From Gammaproteobacteria bacterium (GTDB lineage: Bacteria; Pseudomonadota; Gammaproteobacteria; SZUA-152), in NCBI GenBank assembly GCA_011321815.1, contig DROS01000081.1, positions 1-50,204 of the forward strand: DNA of 50,204 bases, read 5' to 3'. Shown in pieces: positions 34,151 to 42,546 of the stretch; positions within the stretch are counted from its first letter, which is position 1, and the number at the start of each line of letters is the position of its first letter. The notes under the pieces were generated by a model that was not told the origin of the DNA, did not search any database, and saw only the letters and a list, made by a program, of their open reading frames with translations. The translations under genes and the position numbers were made by a program.

Positions 34151-34839
34151 TGGCGAATAACAATGAAAATTTAATACAGCTAGCGTCCGTTGCCGCTTCT
34201 TTGGGCGGCTTATTGCCTGATGTTACTTTCGTTGGTGGCAGTACCACGATTCTATTGGTTGATAAGGCTGCTCATTTTGGTGTGCGTAAAACGAATGATG
34301 TGGATGTTATTGTCGATATAGCAACATTAGTCGAATACCATCAATTTTCTGAAAATTTGAGAAGCCTTGGATTCAAGGAAGACGTTGACGGACCCATTTG
34401 CCGTTGGTTTGTTGATACTACTATTGGGCAAATGACGTTGGATGTTATGCCAACGGATGAAAAAATACTTGGCTTTTCCAATCGTTGGTATGGTGAGGCC
34501 ATTAAAGAAGCTTCTACTATTACTTTGCCGAATGGTTTGGATATTCGTGTTATTACACCCGCTTATTTTATTGCAACGAAATTTGAGGCGTTCGCGGGAC
34601 GCGGTAAAGGTAATTATTTCAGCCATGACCTGGAGGATATCGTGTTTGTCATGGAAAACAGGAGAGGTCTACTCAACGAACTCATACAAAGCCCTGGTGA
34701 TATGAAAGCCTATTTTGCAAAACAGGCGTCATTGTTTTTGAATGATGATTTTTTAAATGTTTTACCCGGGCTACTAAATAATCCTGCGTCAGCTGGAGAT
34801 ATTGAAAATACTCTGAATATTATGAAGACCTGGGCATGA
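34150..34839 (+). CDS. AbiEii-like nucleotidyltransferase (putative toxin)
   Basis: 229 residues with a minimal nucleotidyltransferase active site: GGSTTILLVDKAA (26-38) is the G-G-S motif and RKTNDVDVIVD supplies the paired acidic residues (D-x-D) for metal and NTP binding. Downstream, FIATKFEAFAGRGKG and the acidic HDLEDIVFVMENR correspond to the conserved K and D/E region of DUF1814/AbiEii-type enzymes. AbiEii and relatives inhibit growth by modifying tRNA or other RNAs, and the cognate antitoxin is the upstream gene. It overlaps its partner by one base. All motifs appear intact, so an active enzyme is expected. Alternatively, it could be a housekeeping-like NTase of a defence island. Confidence 0.82.
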   Translation: MANNNENLIQLASVAASLGGLLPDVTFVGGSTTILLVDKAAHFGVRKTNDVDVIVDIATLVEYHQFSENLRSLGFKEDVDGPICRWFVDTTIGQMTLDVMPTDEKILGFSNRWYGEAIKEASTITLPNGLDIRVITPAYFIATKFEAFAGRGKGNYFSHDLEDIVFVMENRRGLLNELIQSPGDMKAYFAKQASLFLNDDFLNVLPGLLNNPASAGDIENTLNIMKTWA

Positions 34840-34843
34840 AAAT

Positions 34844-35356
34844 ATGAGTGCATCAGAAATAGTCAACAAAGTCTGGAACTACGCCCACGTACTGCGTGAC
34901 GATGGCGTGGGCTATACCCTCTGGGGCACAAGTGGGGATTATGTCGAGCAGATTACTTATTTTGATCTTCCTCAAAATGGCGGACGAGCGTGAGGTGGCT
35001 GGCCGGCAAGTACAGGTGCCCAATAAATACGCTTGGGCTAAGTTAGTGACGTTAGACGGTGATGATTTGGAACTACAATACTGCCACACGCTAAGGCAGA
35101 AGGCCGCAACAAACGCCGCGAACCCAAAAAAATCGAGCGTTGGAAGTCTTTCAAATACGACGAACTCATCGCCCGCGACAAAACCAACCTCGGCATCTTT
35201 TGGCTCAAAGACGAGTCCCTGGAAGACACCGAAAACCTTCTGGCCCCCGAAGTGCTGGCCCAGGAAATCGTCGAACAATTGGAAGCAGCTCTCGAAGAGT
35301 TTAGAGGTGTGGAAGAGGTTTTGGCTGCAATGCCAGAAACCGTTGAGAATAACTAA
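34844..35356 (+). pseudogene. hsdM: type I restriction-modification methylase (HsdM), internally deleted and frameshifted
   Basis: The first ~50 codons read SEIVNKVWNYAHVLRDDGVGY...GDYVEQITY, the HsdM N-terminal domain, with a six-codon insert. A frameshift near 34970 moves the continuation (IFLKMADEREVAGRQVQV, then AWAKLVTLDGDDLELQYCHTL) to another frame. The sequence then jumps to the HsdM C terminus in a third frame (FKYDELIARDKTNLGIFWLKDESLEDTENLLAPE...AQEIVEQLEAALEEF), ending with TAA at 35354-35356. The whole methyltransferase core, including the SAM site and the N-P-P-F motif, is missing. No hsdS or hsdR is present. It starts five bases after the nucleotidyltransferase gene, so the island once carried a full defence locus. 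Confidence 0.85.
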
Positions 35357-35492
35357 ATCAGTTTCGGTGTTTTATACAGTTTGAAATGATTAGGTATGCA
35401 AACGTAAGTTATTGATTTAAAATGTGCCTTAAATATGTTGTCATATACCGAAAATCACAGATAAGTCTTTGATTTTAATGGTGGTGTTCCAA

Positions 35493-35541
35493 GGATTGCA
35501 AATCCGTGTACCTCGGTTCGACTCCGGGTTCCGCCTCCATA
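35493..35541 (+). repeat. attR-like 49-bp direct repeat
   Basis: Identical to the 3' part of tRNA-Cys at 33157-33205. It lacks the acceptor 5' strand and D arm, so it is not a tRNA gene. It lies 77 bases before tRNA-Leu. Confidence 0.93.
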
Positions 35542-35618
35542 ATTTTACTTTTTACCAGGTTTGATTCCCATTTTTCTGAAACAGACGGTACAATCGGCAC
35601 CGTCATCAAGCACAACCT

Positions 35619-35705
35619 GCCCGGGTGGTGAAACTGGTAGACACAAGGGACTTAAAATCCCTCGACTTAACGGTCGTGCCGGTTCGATTCCGGCCCCGGG
35701 CACCA
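35619..35705 (+). tRNA. leuZ: tRNA-Leu (anticodon TAA)
   Basis: 87 bases with long variable arm and encoded CCA. The acceptor GCCCGGG pairs with CCCGGGC, and the anticodon loop CTTAAAA gives TAA. It corresponds to E. coli leuZ. A TACAAT hexamer at 35589-35594, as in the tRNA-Gly promoter, may be part of its own promoter, with no good -35. Confidence 0.95.
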
Positions 35706-35785
35706 CTTTAAAAACAATGACTTACGGTGAATTTATCCGGGTTGTTTTCCTTCGAAAATCCTACGAAAAATATAATGTAGACACT

Positions 35786-36058
35786 ATGTAGACAGTTGAC
35801 GCTGATACTGAATTTACGCGCACCGCTAAGCGTTTTTTCGATGCGCTAACTAGCGGAAAGCAAGATAGGTTTGCCGTTATGAAAAACAATAATCCTTCTG
35901 CGGTAGTTCTGCCCGTCGATATTTTTGAGGCCATGCAAGATGAACTGGAGGATTTGCGACTTCAAGCTGTCGCTGTTGAGCGCCTGACTGATTTTGATGC
36001 AAGCAAAGCGATTAGTCACGCTGATATGCTTGATCGATACTCAGCTGAAGAGGAGTAG
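35786..36058 (+). pseudogene. Phd/YefM-type antitoxin remnant, stop at codon 2
   Basis: The frame from codon 3 encodes TVDADTEFTRTAKRFFDAL...FAVMKNNNPSAVVLPVDIFEAMQDELEDL and continues to a TAG at 36056-36058. This has the look of a Phd/YefM-like antitoxin of about 89 residues. The only upstream ATG (35786) is followed directly by TAG, and no GTG, TTG or CTG occurs before an internal ATG at 35879. As read, the N-terminal DNA-binding half cannot be translated. The ATG lies in the second of two direct copies of ATGTAGACA (35775-35794), just after TATAAT (35771-35776). A sequencing error or an unusual start are the alternatives. Confidence 0.7.
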
Positions 36059-36064
36059 TAGTTT

Positions 36065-36205
36065 ATGGTCTGGGGTGTTATCTACCATCCCGAAGTTCAG
36101 GATGATCTAGACAGTATTGGAACTGCTGAAGCCCGTCGAATCTTTAAAGTTACAGAAGATAGAATTATCAACGGCTCACCGGATAAAACAGGTAATCCGT
36201 TTCCG
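36065..36205 (+). pseudogene. RelE/ParE-type toxin, truncated
   Basis: It starts 6 bases after the antitoxin frame with MVWGVIYHPEVQDDLDSIG and continues EARRIFKVTEDRIINGSPDKTGNP, the N-terminal half of a RelE/ParE toxin (about 45 residues). From about 36205 the similarity ends. The open frame runs on to 36556 through unrelated sequence and into purL, lacking the catalytic C-terminal half. With the antitoxin defect this looks like a decayed addiction pair. Confidence 0.7.
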
Positions 36206-36459
36206 GGCTTTATTCCGACTGACAGAATAACCCAGTGCATTCAGCGCCTTTTTCATGCGACGGCGTTTCTGCGGCTTCTGCGTAACAAACCCCATGTTTT
36301 CCTCATTCCCTTGCTCTCCACATGGGAATGCATGCAGTGGGCCCGGGGTTGCGCGAGGGATGAAATCAGCAACCCGATCCTGGCCGCACAATCAGCCAAA
36401 ATACAGTATCATTGCGCCTTTTGGCCCAGCCGGGCCCGGCAACACATACAGGAAGGCCT
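36206..36459. other. stretch between broken toxin and purL
   Basis: It must hold the purL promoter, but no clear hexamers or PurR-like palindrome were recognised. A minus-strand frame (36176-36391) with a Lys/Arg-rich end has no recognised relative and no convincing ribosome site, and is not called. Confidence 0.4.
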
Positions 36460-39400
36460 ATGTTTCAGCTTCGCGGTGGCGCTGCACTCTCTGATTTTCG
36501 TCTGCAAAAATTGCTGCTGGCTGCTCAGGCCCGGGTGCCGGAAGTCACGCAAATAAGTACGGTTTTTGAGCATTTTGTGGATTTGCATACGACGCTCGAC
36601 AGTAAAAAACAGGCGGTGCTTGCCCAGTTGTTACGGTATGGCGGCAGGGCTGATACGGCGGATAACGGGCAACCGGCGGGGAGGCTGTTGCTGGTGGTGC
36701 CGCGTCCGGGGACGATTTCTCCGTGGTCATCCAAGGCCACCGACATCGCGCACAATTGCGGGCTCGGTGAAATCCATCGTATCGAGCGTGGCACGGCTTA
36801 TTATTTTGCCGGGGCTGGGGGTGTGGCGTTGAGTGATTATCAATTGTCGCTACTCAAGCCGTTGATCCACGACCGCATGGTGGAACAGGTGATGGATAAC
36901 CTGGATGATGCCGATGCGCTGTTTATGCAGGCTGAGCCCGCGCCCATGACGACGGTGGATATTCTCGGTGGTGGGCGTGCTGCGCTGGTCCGTGCCAATG
37001 CCGAACAGGGGTTGGCGTTGGCCGATGATGAAATTGATTATCTGCTGGACAACTTCAGTGCGCTGGGGCGCAATCCCACAGACGTGGAATTGATGATGTT
37101 TGCCCAGGCCAACTCTGAACACTGCCGCCACAAAATTTTCAATGCTGACTGGGTTATCGACGGTCAGCCGCAGGACCATTCCCTGTTCAGGATGATTCGC
37201 AACACCCACGAAAGCCATCCCCAAGGTACATTGTCGGCATACAAGGACAACGCGGCGGTGATGAGTGGCAGCGCAGGCCAGCGGTTTTTCCCGAGCCCGG
37301 ATACCGGGCGTTATACGTATCACAATGAAGATGTGCCGATTTTGATGAAGGTGGAAACCCATAATCATCCCACAGCCATTTCGCCTTTTCCTGGTGCGGC
37401 CACCGGCTCCGGGGGGGAAATTCGTGATGAGGGCGCCACTGGCCGTGGTTCCAAACCCAAGGCGGGGTTGTGTGGGTTTTCTGTGTCGAATCTGAATCTG
37501 CCTGATGCGCCGCAACCCTGGGAAACGGATTATGGCCGGCCGGGGCGCATTGTTTCGGCGCTGGATATCATGCTGGACGGTCCCATCGGTGCGGCGGCAT
37601 TTAACAATGAATTCGGACGCCCCAATATTTGTGGTTATTTCCGTACTTTCGAGGAAAACGTGCCGTCAGCAGGTGGGAAAAAAGACGGCAAGGAGCCTTC
37701 AGCGATTAATAAAGAAGTGCGCGGTTATCACAAGCCCATCATGCTGGCGGGTGGACTGGGTAATATTCGTGCCGGGCATGTGGAAAAAAATGTCATTCCT
37801 CCAGGTGCGCAACTGATTGTGCTGGGTGGTCCGGCGATGCTCATTGGTTTGGGCGGTGGCGCGGCGTCCAGCATGGCCACGGGTGACAGTCATGAAGACC
37901 TGGATTTTGCTTCGGTGCAACGGGGTAATCCGGAAATGGAGCGCCGGGCGCAGGAGGTTATCGACCGCTGTGTCGCCATGGGTGACAACAATCCCATTGT
38001 CTCCATTCATGATGTGGGCGCGGGCGGGTTGTCCAATGCCATGCCGGAAATCGTACACGACTGCGGGCGTGGCGCGCGTTTTGAGTTGCGCACCATTCCC
38101 AGTGATGATCCGGGTATGTCGCCCAAAGAAATCTGGTGCAACGAATCCCAGGAACGCTATGTGATGGCGGTGACTTTGGAACGGTTGGCGGAGTTTGAGG
38201 CGCTGTGTGAGCGGGAGCGCTGTCCTTATGCAGTGATCGGCGAGGCCACCGAGGAGCAACAATTGCTGTTAGGCGATGGTCACTTTGATAACATGCCCAT
38301 TGATATGTCCATGGAGGTGTTGTTGGGCAAACCCCCCAAGATGCTGCGCGATGTGCATCACAAAACTTTCCATAAGCTGGAATTTGATACCGCCGGTATT
38401 GATTTTATGGACGCGGCCATGCGCGTGTTGCGCCTGCCCTCGGTGGCGGACAAAACCTTCCTCATCACCATTGGTGACCGTACGGTGACGGGCATGGTGA
38501 CACGTGACCAGATGGTGGGCCCCTGGCAGGTACCGGTGGCCGATGTGGCGGTGACCAGTACGGATCTCACCGGTTATGCCGGTGAGGCCATGGCTATGGG
38601 CGAACGCACGCCCATAGCGTTGTTACATCATGCGGCTTCGGCACGTATGGCCGTGGGTGAGGCCATCACCAATATTGCCGCTGCGCGCATTAACCGGCTC
38701 AGCGAGCTTAAATTGTCGGCCAACTGGATGTCTCCGGCGGGGCATCCCGGTGAAGATGCCGGTTTGTTTGATGCCGTCAAAGCAGTGGGTATGGAATTGT
38801 GTCCCGAGCTGGGTATCGCCATTCCGGTGGGCAAGGATTCCATGTCCATGAAAACCGTCTGGCAGGAAGAGGGCGAGGATGGTCAGGAAGAAAAATCCGT
38901 GACTTCACCGCTGTCGCTGATCATCACCGCTTTTGCGCCCGTGCTGGATGTGCGTGACACGCTGACACCACAGTTGAAAGACGGTGGTGACCTGATTCTC
39001 ATTGACCTGGGCAAGGGTGAAAACCGCCTGGGGGGTTCTGCGCTGGCACAGGTTTACAAACAGCTGGGACATCATGCGCCGGATGTGGATGATGCGGGCG
39101 CATTGAAATCTTTTTTCACCGCGATACAGGCGCTCAGCCGGCAGGGTTTGTTGCAAGCCTACCATGACCGCTCTGATGGCGGTTTGCTGGCCTGTGTCTG
39201 TGAAATGGCCTTTGCTGGCGCCATGGGCGTCAATATCCAGTTAGACGGGCTGGGTGATGATGCGCTTGCGGCATTATTCAATGAAGAGCTGGGTGCGGTG
39301 ATTCAGGTGAATCACACCGACACCGATGAGGTGTTGGCGTGCCTGCGGGAGCATGGTCTGGGCAGGCACAGTTTTGTTATCGGTGCGCCCACGGACGACA

Positions 39401-40398
39401 ATCGTATCAGTTTCCGTTTTGATGGCAGCGAAGTATTAGGCGGGGACCGTATGGTATTCCGTGGCGCCTGGTCTGAAACAACGCTGCACATGCAGACGCT
39501 GCGTGATAATCCGCAGTGCGCCCAACAGGAAATGGAGGCCCGGCTGGATGCCGCTGATCCAGGGCTGAATGTTCAGTTGCGTTTTGATATTGACGACAAT
39601 GTGGCCGCACCATTTATTCATACAGGAGTGCGTCCGCGCATGGCCATTCTGCGGGAGCAGGGTGTGAATGGTCAGATTGAAATGGCTGCGGCTTTTGATC
39701 GCGCCGGTTTTGATGCCATTGATGTACACATGAGTGACATTATCGCCGGGCGTGTTTCACTGGCTGATTTCAAAGGTATGGTGGCTTGCGGCGGTTTCTC
39801 ATACGGCGACGTATTGGGCGCCGGGGAAGGCTGGGCAAAATCGGTGTTATTCAACGGTCGCGCGCGGGATGAATTCGCAGCCTTTTTCCAGCGCGACGAC
39901 AGCTTTGGTCTGGGTGTGTGTAACGGTTGCCAGATGATGTCCAACCTGCACGAGCTGATTCCGGGTGCGGGCCTGTGGCCACATTTTGAGCGCAATGCTT
40001 CTGAACAGTTTGAGGGCCGCTTGTCACTGGTGGAAGTGCTGCCATCGCCTTCGTTGTTTATGGCTGATATGGCCGGTTCACGCATGCCCATAGCCGTGGC
40101 GCATGGTGAAGGGCGCGCCGTGTTCGCCGATGGTGTGCAGCCAGTGCTGGATGCGGGTGTGGCTACTTTGCGTTATGTGGACAATCATGGTTTGCCCACA
40201 GAACATTATCCTGCCAATCCCAATGGTTCACCACAGGGTATCACCGGGTTGACCACGACGGATGGCCGTTTCACCATCATGATGCCGCACCCGGAGCGGG
40301 TATTCCGCGCGGTGCAGTATTCCTGGTCCCCGGAAGAATGGGGTGAGGATGGCCCGTGGCTGCGCATGTTCCGCAATGCACGGGTGGCGGTGGGGTAA
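36460..40398 (+). CDS. purL: phosphoribosylformylglycinamidine synthase
   Basis: The fourth step of purine synthesis, FGAR + Gln + ATP to FGAM. It is the large single-chain form, about 1312 residues, normal for gammaproteobacteria. The N-terminal PurS-like domain (1-140) is followed by a linker, then the FGAM synthase domains with the ATP-binding [30 protein letters not shown] and [14 protein letters not shown] duplicated half contains GKDSMSMKT. The C-terminal glutaminase has the nucleophile in [12 protein letters not shown] and the HPERVFR triad region. I start at ATG 36460 (AGGAAGG upstream), not at the in-frame 36412. It sits in the same neighbourhood as in E. coli, upstream of glrK-qseG-glrR, with three extra genes between. 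Confidence 0.97.
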   Translation: MFQLRGGAALSDFRLQKLLLAAQARVPEVTQISTVFEHFVDLHTTLDSKKQAVLAQLLRYGGRADTADNGQPAGRLLLVVPRPGTISPWSSKATDIAHNCGLGEIHRIERGTAYYFAGAGGVALSDYQLSLLKPLIHDRMVEQVMDNLDDADALFMQAEPAPMTTVDILGGGRAALVRANAEQGLALADDEIDYLLDNFSALGRNPTDVELMMFAQANSEHCRHKIFNADWVIDGQPQDHSLFRMIRNTHESHPQGTLSAYKDNAAVMSGSAGQRFFPSPDTGRYTYHNEDVPILMKVETHNHPTAISPFPGAATGSGGEIRDEGATGRGSKPKAGLCGFSVSNLNLPDAPQPWETDYGRPGRIVSALDIMLDGPIGAAAFNNEFGRPNICGYFRTFEENVPSAGGKKDGKEPSAINKEVRGYHKPIMLAGGLGNIRAGHVEKNVIPPGAQLIVLGGPAMLIGLGGGAASSMATGDSHEDLDFASVQRGNPEMERRAQEVIDRCVAMGDNNPIVSIHDVGAGGLSNAMPEIVHDCGRGARFELRTIPSDDPGMSPKEIWCNESQERYVMAVTLERLAEFEALCERERCPYAVIGEATEEQQLLLGDGHFDNMPIDMSMEVLLGKPPKMLRDVHHKTFHKLEFDTAGIDFMDAAMRVLRLPSVADKTFLITIGDRTVTGMVTRDQMVGPWQVPVADVAVTSTDLTGYAGEAMAMGERTPIALLHHAASARMAVGEAITNIAAARINRLSELKLSANWMSPAGHPGEDAGLFDAVKAVGMELCPELGIAIPVGKDSMSMKTVWQEEGEDGQEEKSVTSPLSLIITAFAPVLDVRDTLTPQLKDGGDLILIDLGKGENRLGGSALAQVYKQLGHHAPDVDDAGALKSFFTAIQALSRQGLLQAYHDRSDGGLLACVCEMAFAGAMGVNIQLDGLGDDALAALFNEELGAVIQVNHTDTDEVLACLREHGLGRHSFVIGAPTDDNRISFRFDGSEVLGGDRMVFRGAWSETTLHMQTLRDNPQCAQQEMEARLDAADPGLNVQLRFDIDDNVAAPFIHTGVRPRMAILREQGVNGQIEMAAAFDRAGFDAIDVHMSDIIAGRVSLADFKGMVACGGFSYGDVLGAGEGWAKSVLFNGRARDEFAAFFQRDDSFGLGVCNGCQMMSNLHELIPGAGLWPHFERNASEQFEGRLSLVEVLPSPSLFMADMAGSRMPIAVAHGEGRAVFADGVQPVLDAGVATLRYVDNHGLPTEHYPANPNGSPQGITGLTTTDGRFTIMMPHPERVFRAVQYSWSPEEWGEDGPWLRMFRNARVAVG

Positions 40399-40500
40399 GA
40401 AATAAAGAATGCGGTTTTTTTGCCGCTATTGCGTTTGATGGGGCAGGGTGGGTATTGCCACACCCTGTGGCAGCAAGCGTCTGTGCTATGCGTTGGCATG

Positions 40501-40518
40501 AAGGTACGGATTCGGGTC
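40501..40518 (+). repeat. short direct repeat AAGGTACGGATTC, copy 1
   Basis: AAGGTACGGATTC(G)GGT occurs here and, with one change, at 46818-46834 (AAGGTACGGATTCAGGT). Both are in intergenic DNA on the plus strand. The origin is unknown; it could be a mobile-element end or a regulatory site. Confidence 0.45.
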
Positions 40519-40566
40519 ACTATTTAAGCTGTTTTTCTGAAAGCATAAAAAAGGCGGATAACGCAC

Positions 40567-41520
40567 ATGGGTTTTCTGAAAAAAGTTTTTGGCGGCGCAG
40601 CAGACAGCGGCACTAAATCGCGTGACAGTACCAAAGCGGTAAAAGAGCCTTTGGCCATTGCGAAATTGACGGAGCTGTTTCGTTATTTTCCTTTGGGTGA
40701 AAAAATTCGTTATTACCCTGAGTATCAAAAAGAAGGTGCGTTGGAGACCATTGTGTTGGGTTATAGCGTCAATGGTCAGTTTGTTTTTTCACCCGTGGAT
40801 ATTGGTTGCCAGCAGGATGCTGAGCGCGATGTGTTACGACTTACAGTGGATGGCCAGGCGCATCTGGTGCAAGAAGTTGAAAGCTTCAGTCTGTTGATCC
40901 CCTTTAATCAGGAAGATGAAAACAAACGTGATTATGGACGACGGGCCGAGCTGGGCCCGCGTGGTCCTTTCCGGCGTCGTAATACCATTACCCTGTTGGC
41001 CTGTTCCGTCGGCGGTACGCTGAGCCAGCTGGATACCGAAGTGAATAAAGTGTTGCCACTTACCGATGGTATTTATGCCGGGCACGAAGTGGTGGTACTG
41101 GATGTGTTACCCGGTTCGTTGAAACTGACGGATCAACGCCAACACTATCGTTTGCAAACAGAGTTGCCTGCGAGTCTGAGCATTCGTGATGGTGAAACGC
41201 ACCAGTGTACTTTGCTGGATCTTTCCGAAGGTTCTGTACGTTTGCAGTTTACTGAGATAACCGCAGATATTATGGCGCTTACTGAATTCCGCCGTCTCAA
41301 GTTAAGTTTTAATGTAGACGTTGATGGTAAAGGCAAAACCTATGCGCTGGATGGTGTGATGTATCGCAAAACCGATGATCGTCTGGTGATGAAGCTTCAG
41401 GGCATTTACAAGGATGGTAAGGTGGTGCCGTTGGGGTTGGTGGATATTCTGGATATCAAGGCAAACCTGGTTCAGCACCCGGCTACTCAGCAGGCGCTGG
41501 AAGCACAGCGTAACGCCTGA
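40567..41520 (+). CDS. PilZ-like domain protein
   Basis: A 317-residue cytoplasmic protein. The N-terminal ~190 residues resemble a YcgR-N-type beta domain (EKIRYYPEYQKEGALETIVLGY...). Near residues 195-235 is a PilZ-like segment with QRQHYRLQTELPASLSI (arginine motif) and LDLSEGSVRLQF. The last differs from D-x-S-x-x-G in ending with Ser, so c-di-GMP binding may be weakened or lost. AAGGCGG lies upstream of ATG 40567. It is the only gene between purL and the phosphatase. A role in motility or exopolysaccharide control is inferred from family and from the PilZ flagellar brake elsewhere in the window. Confidence 0.7.
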   Translation: MGFLKKVFGGAADSGTKSRDSTKAVKEPLAIAKLTELFRYFPLGEKIRYYPEYQKEGALETIVLGYSVNGQFVFSPVDIGCQQDAERDVLRLTVDGQAHLVQEVESFSLLIPFNQEDENKRDYGRRAELGPRGPFRRRNTITLLACSVGGTLSQLDTEVNKVLPLTDGIYAGHEVVVLDVLPGSLKLTDQRQHYRLQTELPASLSIRDGETHQCTLLDLSEGSVRLQFTEITADIMALTEFRRLKLSFNVDVDGKGKTYALDGVMYRKTDDRLVMKLQGIYKDGKVVPLGLVDILDIKANLVQHPATQQALEAQRNA

Positions 41521-41568
41521 GCCCGGAAAAGTTTGCAACGAAGGATGTAAGTGCAGAGAAGGTGCGCG

Positions 41569-41613
41569 GTGTTGTTAACGCAGAGGTCGCAGAGACGCAG
41601 AGTGCACAGAGAA
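41569..41613 (+). repeat. dispersed ACGCAGAG-type repeat, copy 2
   Basis: GTGTTGTTAACGCAGAGGTC..., with units CGCAGAG repeated four times and ending GCACAGAG. It is about 29/34 identical to 6642-6675. It lies in the 209-base gap before the phosphatase gene. Confidence 0.7.
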
Positions 41614-41729
41614 AACCAATAAAAACTTACGGTAAATAGTCAATCTTTCCTGTTTCTTGTCACTCCCTGGCTATGGGAGAATATCAGTCTATACATACTT
41701 CTGTGTATACCCTTTAAGGACGGCGCATT

Positions 41730-42311
41730 TTGGACGAATATTTACTGCTGTTGCTGAATCAAACGCTCTCCAATGCCGGTTTCGATCTCTTTTTTGCCTG
41801 GATTTCACAAGACCTGTTTTTTTCCACGCCGTTGCTACTGACGGTGATGGTTTTTTTGAGTTGGCGTTTTGGTAAAGACGGTTTCAAATTCTGGCTGCTG
41901 ACCATTGTATTCATTTCGCTGGGTGACCAGTTGGGCGCACTGTTAAAACATCTCATTGCCCAGCCTCGCCCTTGTGCAGAGTTGGGCAGTGTTGTGCGGC
42001 AGGTGGATACCGTGTTTTCCATCAACTGTAGCCGTAAGCTCAATGGCATGCCGTCCAATCATGCACTGAATTTTTTTCTGTTTGCGTCCTTTAGTAGTTA
42101 TGTGCTGCGTTGGCGGGGCTGGATGGTGGGTTTTGGTTTGCTGGCGGTATTGGTTGCATTGTCACGTGTTTATCTGGGGGTGCATTACCCGAGCCAGGTA
42201 CTGGTGGGTGCGTTTATTGGTACGGGGCTTGGCGCCGGAATGGGGTGGCTGAGTTTGCGGTACTTGTCTTTTGTGCAGCGTGTGACGCAAGCTGCACGCG
42301 TGAATATATGA
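41730..42311 (+). CDS. PAP2-family membrane phosphatase
   Basis: A 193-residue inner-membrane protein with about five helices. The three PAP2 motifs are visible: KHLIAQPRP (K-x6-RP), MPSNHA (usually PSGH) and SRVYLGVHYPSQ (SR-x5-H-x3-D, with Gln replacing Asp). The catalytic His pair and Arg residues are present, so activity on a lipid phosphate (undecaprenyl-diphosphate, phosphatidate or PG-phosphate) is plausible, though two motif residues are unusual. The start is TTG 41730 with AAGGA 9-10 bases upstream; no ATG fits. The GlrR-like sites begin 2 bases after its stop, so the next gene has separate control. Confidence 0.83.
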   Translation: MDEYLLLLLNQTLSNAGFDLFFAWISQDLFFSTPLLLTVMVFLSWRFGKDGFKFWLLTIVFISLGDQLGALLKHLIAQPRPCAELGSVVRQVDTVFSINCSRKLNGMPSNHALNFFLFASFSSYVLRWRGWMVGFGLLAVLVALSRVYLGVHYPSQVLVGAFIGTGLGAGMGWLSLRYLSFVQRVTQAARVNI

Positions 42312-42313
42312 AC

Positions 42314-42331
42314 TGTCGCCATTTTGCGACA
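42314..42331 (+). promoter_or_regulatory. GlrR-type upstream activating site 1
   Basis: TGTC-N10-GACA exactly (TGTC 42314-42317, GACA 42328-42331). The published E. coli GlrR recognition pattern is TGTC-N10-GACA. Its centre is about 176 bases before the predicted sigma-54 transcription start, a normal enhancer distance. Confidence 0.8.
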
Positions 42332-42379
42332 GGCTTGACTGGTGGTATTTCACGGTTTCCCCCTTTTTTTCTGATTTTC

Positions 42380-42397
42380 TGTCTCCCCAGAGCGACA
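42380..42397 (+). promoter_or_regulatory. GlrR-type upstream activating site 2
   Basis: A second exact TGTC-N10-GACA (TGTC 42380-42383, GACA 42394-42397), centred about -110. Two exact copies within 84 bases are very unlikely by chance. Confidence 0.82.
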
Positions 42398-42407
42398 CTT
42401 GTTCCCG

Positions 42408-42425
42408 TGGCGGCCAGGTCTGACA
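42408..42425 (+). promoter_or_regulatory. GlrR-type upstream activating site 3, one mismatch
   Basis: TGGC-N10-GACA, centred about -82. One base differs from the pattern. Three sites in a row resemble the arrangement upstream of E. coli glmY. Confidence 0.55.
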
Positions 42426-42471
42426 CGGCGATTATTTTGTAACATATTGAATATCAAAGAAATGGTTAAGT

Positions 42472-42487
42472 TGGCACGCCATTTGCT
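42472..42487 (+). promoter_or_regulatory. sigma-54 promoter of the EF-hand gene
   Basis: TGGCAC-GCCAT-TTGCT is a full match to TGGCAC-N5-TTGCW. Transcription should start near 42498, about 49 bases before ATG 42547. The activator is probably GlrR, encoded at 45372-46730. Confidence 0.92.
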
Positions 42488-42546
42488 AGTGCTATGGTGT
42501 CGATGTTTGATGCGACATGCCACTTACTAAGAATGAGGAATATGTT

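Larger units (their letters stand above)
33157..35541. mobile_element. decayed tRNA-Cys integrative element (about 2.3 kb)
   Basis: The element is bounded by two identical 49-bp direct repeats, the left one inside tRNA-Cys. It contains, in order, a C-terminal fragment of a tyrosine recombinase reading towards the tRNA, a promoter plus palindromic operator, a winged-helix/nucleotidyltransferase gene pair, and a remnant of a type I restriction methylase gene. The element separates cysT from leuZ, which are neighbours in E. coli. With a truncated integrase it should no longer move by itself. The intact cassette inside an otherwise decayed element suggests that the gene pair has been retained selectively, or is the most recent cargo. 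Confidence 0.88.

Noticed and set aside
35561-35791. Plus-strand frame across tRNA-Leu
   Set aside because: Reading through a tRNA gene; not coding.
36176-36391. Minus-strand frame with Lys/Arg-rich C terminus before purL
   Set aside because: No recognised relative or ribosome site; overlaps the broken toxin's extension.
42498-42517. Additional GlrR-like site TGTC-N12-GACA at the predicted transcription start
   Set aside because: Spacer is 12 rather than 10 bases and it overlaps the start site; probably coincidental.
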